From: Micromonospora sp. Llam0
Lineage (GTDB): Bacteria; Actinomycetota; Actinomycetes; Mycobacteriales; Micromonosporaceae
Assembly: GCF_003751085.1 (NCBI RefSeq)
Contig: NZ_RJJY01000001.1
Span: 6,166,196-6,230,195 of the forward strand
DNA: 64,000 nt
Direction: 5' to 3'
Part shown: positions 59,761 through 64,000 of the stretch, piece after piece
Numbering within the stretch: the stretch's first letter is position 1
How the letters are laid out: every line of letters begins with the position of its first letter
The notes under the pieces: model-generated
The model's input: the letters and a program-made list of their open reading frames with translations, nothing else
The model's database searches: none
What the model was told of the DNA's origin: nothing
Program-made: the position numbers and the translations under genes

Positions 59761-60451
59761 TCAGCCAACCTGGTACGCCAGGATCGCCGCGCCGTCGGCA
59801 CGGACCAGTTCGAGCCGTTCCAACTGGTCGTGCTCGAACCGGGTAGCCCCGGTGAAGACGATCTCGGCTCCGGGGCTGACCGCCCACGAGCCGACCTGCT
59901 GCTTGGCCCCGTCCCGGTCGTAGGCGACCAGTTCGAAATCCATCGGTCGGCCGTCCGGGTTGGTCGGCTCCCACCAGCAGCGCATGGTGACCTCGGTGCC
60001 GTTGGCCGCCGCCTGCAGACCCACCTCGGCGTGGATCGGCAACTGCGAAGCCACCGGCTGCATCGCGACGAGCTGGGAACCGGGCGCGGTATCCGGCGTA
60101 CCGCCGGCACCCACCCAGCCGACCCCGAAGCCGACCACGATCGCGAGACCGGCGGCGGCCAGCGCCGCCCCGGCGGTCTGCCAGCGGCGCATCCGCCGGC
60201 CCCGGCGGCGGGCCCGGCCCGCCGCGTCGACCAGGGTGGCCAACCGGGGCTCGGTCGACGGCGGGTCGCTGATCTGCTCGAAGCCGGCTGGATCCAGCCG
60301 GCCGAGCAGACCGGGCAGCACCGCGATGTCGGCGACCGCCTTGCCGGCAGCTCGGGCAGCCGGCGAGGTGATGCTCGTACGCCGCTCGCTCGGCGGGTGA
60401 CAGGGCACCCAGGACGTACGCGCCGTCGTCGTGCGCGTAGTCACACCTCAC
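59761..60451 (-). pseudogene. Anti-sigma factor with zinc-finger N-terminus (frame broken)
   Basis: The N-terminal part, from GTG 60451 (VRCDYAHDDGAYVLGALSPAERAAYEHHLAGCPSC), is the HCC zinc-binding anti-sigma domain. The rest, in another frame, runs AVADIAVLPGLLGRLDPAGFEQI, a membrane helix (AGAALAAAGLAIVVGFGVGWVG) and an extracellular domain ending LAYQVG. One extra base near 60352 (CAAGGCGG) separates them; removing a G restores one 229-residue protein. The GTG overlaps the sigma-factor stop. Given the same defect in all neighbours, a sequence error is likelier than a true pseudogene. Confidence 0.75.
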
Positions 60452-60964
60452 TGGGTCACCCCCATCTCCTCCAGCACCAGCCGCAACGAGCGCAGTGCGT
60501 AATGTGTCCGTGACTTCACGGTACCCGGCGGAACACCGAGCCTGGCCGCCGCCTCCGATACCGAACGCCCCCGGTAGAAGCACTCGATCAGCACTTCCCG
60601 GTGCGGTTGGGAGAGCCGGCCGAGGGCTTCGGCGACGGTCCACGCCTCCACGGCACGGTCCGCCTCGTCCACCGCTGGTGGTGGTTCCGGCAGTTCGTCG
60701 GTGACCACCTCGCCGACCCGGACACTGCGTCGACGCCAGGCGTCAATCGCGAGGTTCCGAGCCGTGGTGAACAGCCAGGCCCGTACGGATCCCCGCTCCG
60801 GGTCCAGCGACTCGGGATGTCGCCAGGCCCGCAGCAGCGTCTCCTGGACCAGGTCCTCGGCCCGCTGCCGGTCGCCACCGGCCAGCCGCAGCGCATGGGC
60901 GAAGAGCGCGTCCACCGTGCTCTTCGTGCAACGCGCGCATCAGTTGTGAATCCTGGTCGGTCAA
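60448..60964 (-). pseudogene. ECF sigma factor (frame broken near start)
   Basis: Sigma region 2 (ALRLAGGDRQRAEDLVQETLLRAWRHPE, RAWLFTTARNLAIDAWRRR) and region 4 (LGRLSQPHREVLIECFYRGRSVSEAAARLGVPPGTVKSRTHYAL) are complete and ECF-like. The start TTG 60964 (LTDQDSQLMRALHEEH) is in a different frame from the rest. One extra G in CACGGTGGAC near 60920 causes this. The corrected protein has about 172 residues. The anti-sigma gene follows with a four-base overlap, so the pair forms one regulatory unit. Confidence 0.8.
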
Positions 60965-61035
60965 GAGGCGCCCTTCCCTTCCGCCTCATGACACGTAGCC
61001 GTCGGCCAGGCGGTTCAAGGTCCTGGAGAAACTGT

Positions 61036-61831
61036 TCAGCAGCCCGGATGCTCGGGGCCGGTCATCGCCTCGGCGACCGCCCGGGCGGCGGTGAGCAGTT
61101 TCGCACGGACCACCCGGGCCGAGGTCATCATCTCGGCCGCCGGCAACGCGCAGGCGATCGCCACCCGCCGCTCGACGTCCTTGTCCGCGTTGACCATCAC
61201 CGCGGCGCAGGCGAGGCCCTGCCGGTACTGCCCGATCTCCAGGTGCATGCCGCGCCGGTCGCCGACCGCGAGATCGGCTTCGAAGCCCTCGATGGTGGTG
61301 ATCGTGGCCGAGGTGAACGGCCGCATGCCGAACTCTTTGAGGTAGCGGAACCGCTGGTCGGGGGTGAGGGTGGCGAGCAGCGCCTTGCCCAGCGCGGTGG
61401 CGTGCGCCCCCTCGTCGAACCCGGGCACCAGGTCCTCAAGGTACGGCGAGCGCAGCCCGTCAGCCGATGCGGTCACCGCCACCTGGGCACCGACGAAGCG
61501 GCCGAGGTAGTGGCTGTAGCCGGTCTCCACCGCTGCGCGGCGCAGCGCCTCACCGACCGCTGGCGGGCCGCGGAACGCGGCGACCAGTTCGCGGTAGCGG
61601 TCGGCCACCTCGAGGCCGACGATGTAGGTGCCGTCCTCGCGACGGATCACGTAGCCCTCGTACGCCAGGGTGCGCACCAGGTGGTACGTGGTCGCCACGG
61701 TCAGCTCGCAGCGCCGGGCAATCTGTTTGACGGTCCAGTCCGCGCGGAGCACGTCCGACCGCTTCGAGCACACGCAGTGCCCGTGAAACGCTCCGGATGA
61801 GGTCCGAAGGTTCCGCCAAGGGGTCGCGCAC
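61036..61831 (-). pseudogene. IclR-family regulator (frame broken)
   Basis: The winged helix-turn-helix (SVSRALRVLEAVGRAPRGL in one frame, VKQIARRCELTVATTYHLVRTLAYEGYVIR in the next) and the IclR effector domain (AHATALGKALLATLTPDQ, CAAVMVNADKDVERRVAIACALPAAEM) are all present. The frames are split by one extra base in CTGGACC near 61735. Start GTG 61831 follows GGAGG. The corrected length is about 264 residues, normal for the family. The upstream 240 bases are AT-richer and probably carry its promoter and operator. Confidence 0.8.
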
Positions 61832-62074
61832 AACCACCTCCGCCGCCGGGGACTTACACCATATGAAAAGACAGCCGCCTGTGGAATGCCCTTTCGAATC
61901 AGGGGCACCAGGTGGCGACTATCGGTGTGGGCGCCCGACACGTACGGTTCATGCTATTGGCTAACGCAACATCATCGCAAATGGAGGTGCCGTTCGTCGC
62001 TCCCTACCCCCGCCAACCGGCGGAAATCCGCCCGTGCGACCGGACCGGGACCGGGACCGAGAACCAGGACCCGG

Positions 62075-63138
62075 CTAGTTCGTCCGGTCGGCGATGAAAT
62101 CGCACAGCGACTGCATCGCCTGCCGGGCCGGGCCGGGCGGCAGCGGCGCGAGCCGGGACCGGGCGTCCTCGGCGTAGCCGCGCACCGTCTCCCGGGCCCG
62201 CTTCAGCGCCGGCGACTCGCGCAGCAGGGCGAGCGCCTCGGCGTGCAGATCGTCGTCGGTGACCGGGCCGGCGGCCAGGATCTCCCGCAGTCGCCGGGGA
62301 GGCGGCGTCACCGTCATCCGAGCCGAGCGCGTAGAGCACCGGAAGCGTGTGCACCCCCTCCCGCAGGTCGGTACCGGGTGTCTTGCCCGACTGGGCGGGA
62401 GTCCGAGGCGATGTCGAGCAGGTCGTCGGAGAGCTGGAACGCCACCCCGATGATCTCGCCGTACCCGGCAAGGGCCTCGACGTGCTCCGGGGCCGCGCCG
62501 CCGAACATCCCGCCGAACCGCGCGGAGGTCGCGATCAGCGACCCGGTCTTGTCCCCGATCACCTTCAGATAGTGGTTGACCGACTGCTCCCCGTCACGCG
62601 GGCCGACCGTCTCGGCGATTCTGGCCGTGCACCAGCCGGGCGAACGTGCGGGCCTTGCAGCCGTACCGCCTCGATGCCGAGATCCGCGGCGAGGTCGGCG
62701 GCCCGCGCGAACAGGTAGTCCCCGACCAGGATCGCCACCGAGTTGGTCCACCGCGAGTTGGCGCTCGGTGCGCCACGACGCACCAGCGCCTCGTCCATCA
62801 CGTCGTCGTGGTACAACGTCGCCAGATGGGTCAGCTCCATCACACCCGCCGCCGGCACCACCAGCGGTGCCGCCGGGTCGCCGAAGTGCGCACCGAGCGC
62901 CACCAGCAACGGGCGGAACCGCTTGCCACCGGCCTCGACCAGGTGGCGGCCGCCTCGGTGACGAACGGGTCGGCGCTGAACACGCTGTCGCGCAGCTCGG
63001 CCTCGACGTCGGCCAGGATCCCGGCGATGGGACGCCTGCAGCTGCGGGTCGACGATGTCGATCCCGGATCGAGGTCACCGCTCCCGCGCCGGACGCGAAG
63101 GAGCTGCCGTCAGCCGTCCTCACCACACCCCCAACCAT
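62075..63138 (-). pseudogene. Polyprenyl diphosphate synthase (several frameshifts)
   Basis: Pieces in three frames together give one trans-prenyl diphosphate synthase of about 350 residues. In order they are SSFASGAGAVTSIR, PQLQAS, LVALGAHFG, the first aspartate motif THLATLYHDDVMDE, VAILVGDYLFARAADLA, QSVNHYLKVIGDKTGSLIATSARFGGMFG, the second motif AFQLSDDLLDIASDS, and a C-terminus MQSLCDFIADRTN. Frame changes occur at about five places between 62300 and 63030 and fit single-base indels in C/G runs. All catalytic motifs are intact. Beside nuoN, it probably makes the side chain of menaquinone. Confidence 0.82.
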
Positions 63139-63183
63139 GCCACAGCGGCGGTGGGGCCCAGGTTGGGGGCGGGTGAGGTGGTT

Positions 63184-64000
63184 TCATCGGACAAACTCGG
63201 CGGCGTTGCTGGTCAGATCGAGCAGCGCTCCCGGCGCACCCCGAGCAGCAGGGTGGCCAGTACGCCGATCATCAGCGCCGCCGAGGTCAGCGCACCGGGA
63301 TGACCACCGTCGGGGTGGCGTCGCTCGGCTCACTCAGCCACATCATCACCACCACCCGCAGGTACGGGAAGGCGAGAATCATGCTGGTCAACACACGGCG
63401 ATCACTCAGCCAAGATCTGGCCGTCCCCGACCGCCGCCCCGAAGACCGCGAACTTGCTGGTGAAGCCGCTGGTCAAACGGGATGCCGGCGAACGCCAGCA
63501 GGATGAAGGTGAAGATGCCGGCGAACAGCGGGGACCGCCGGCCCCAACCCCGCCCAAGCGGGACAGGTGGGTGGCCTCGCCGTCGGCGTCGCGGACCAGG
63601 GTGACCACCCGGAACGCGGCGAGCACGATGAAGCCGTACGCCACCAGGTAGAACATCGTGCTGGCCAGGCCCTCGGCGACAGCGACAACACGCCGACCAG
63701 CAGATAGCCGGCGTTGGCCACCGGACGAGTACGCCCAGCAGCCGCTTGATGTCGGTCTGGGTGACCGGCCAGGATCGCCCCGACCAGCATGGTCCAGGAT
63801 CGCGACCGTGCCGAGCACCGGGGTGAAGTCCCACGCCGCGCCGTAGAACGCCACGTGCAGCACCCGCAGCAGCGCACCGAAACGCGGCGACCTTGGTGCA
63901 GGCGGCCTGAAACCGGTCACCCGTGTCGGGCCCCCTGGTACACGTCCGGGGGCCCAGACGTGGCAGGGGCGCCGTCGCCTTGAACAGCAGGCCGACCGAG
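63184..64000 (-). pseudogene. nuoN: NADH-quinone oxidoreductase subunit N, 3' part (frameshifted, runs off the window)
   Basis: Translated pieces match NuoN: GLLFKATA, FGALLRVLHVAFYGAAWDFTPVLGTVAIL, STMFYLVAYGFIVLAAFRVVTLV, LFAGIFTFILLAFAG, SGFTSKFAVFGAAVGDGQI and the C-terminal NAAEFVR before TGA 63184. NuoN is a proton-pumping membrane subunit of complex I, about 500 residues; roughly the last 270 are in the window. Many 1-base shifts break the frame between 63350 and 63980. The gene is upstream of the polyprenyl synthase with a 45-base gap, the usual order in actinomycetes. Confidence 0.8.

Overview
The window is high-GC actinobacterial DNA, most likely from Micromonospora or a close relative in the Micromonosporaceae. 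Supporting signs are GTG/TTG starts with GGAGG-type ribosome sites, -10 boxes of TANNNT form directly upstream of starts (leaderless mRNAs), a BldG-type anti-anti-sigma factor, XRE-DUF5753/DUF397 pairs, an MFS-thymidylate kinase fusion, the 'helicase/secretion' Tad neighbourhood and WXG100/EccB genes. The genus call is inference from gene content.

Region 1 (1-16.2 kb) is an accessory island ending at a tRNA-Thr(CGT) gene. It holds small XRE regulators and three transposable elements of different families. A complete IS66 has 28-bp ends and an 8-bp target duplication and splits an 80-codon gene. A complete ISKra4 truncates an XRE regulator. An IS1634-type remnant is abutted to a truncated Tat lipoprotein gene. 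Next to the tRNA lies a three-gene operon that looks like an anti-phage system: a Ser/Thr kinase-UPF1-like helicase fusion, a PLD-like protein (together resembling type I Mokosh) and a third protein with a HEPN RNase motif. The PLD motif is degenerate and the helicase P-loop carries a 27-bp tandem duplication, so the HEPN protein may be the effector.

Region 2 (16.3-33.6 kb) is core genome: a membrane metallophosphoesterase, RicT/PSP1, a YbaB-WXG-like trio, holB, the MFS-tmk fusion, a TetR regulator, topA, a lipoprotein pair, a K+-independent H+-pyrophosphatase, and bldG with its anti-sigma kinase.

Region 3 (33.6-46.6 kb) is the 'helicase/secretion' Tad pilus locus: DEAH helicase, two TadE-like proteins, a DUF4244 pilin, tadC, tadB, cpaF and cpaE. 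It is interrupted between cpaF and cpaE by about 2.5 kb holding small proteins, an XRE-DUF5753/DUF397 pair and a toxin-antitoxin remnant. The interruption is bounded by an internally deleted cpaE on one side and a deleted cpaF start on the other, so the two cpaE-cpaF copies decayed reciprocally. A HAD phosphatase and a degenerate Fic-like protein follow.

Region 4 (46.7-60 kb) has acs, a secreted M6 protease, a lipoprotein, a C45 acyltransferase, an alpha/beta hydrolase with no recognisable nucleophile, an SseB-type protein with a 24-bp repeat array, and a partial type VII secretion set (two WXG100 proteins and eccB). Region 5 (59.7-64 kb) has an ECF sigma/anti-sigma pair, an IclR regulator, a polyprenyl diphosphate synthase and the 3' part of nuoN. 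All five are broken by 1-base indels although the proteins are otherwise well conserved, which points to poor sequence quality at this end rather than five pseudogenes.
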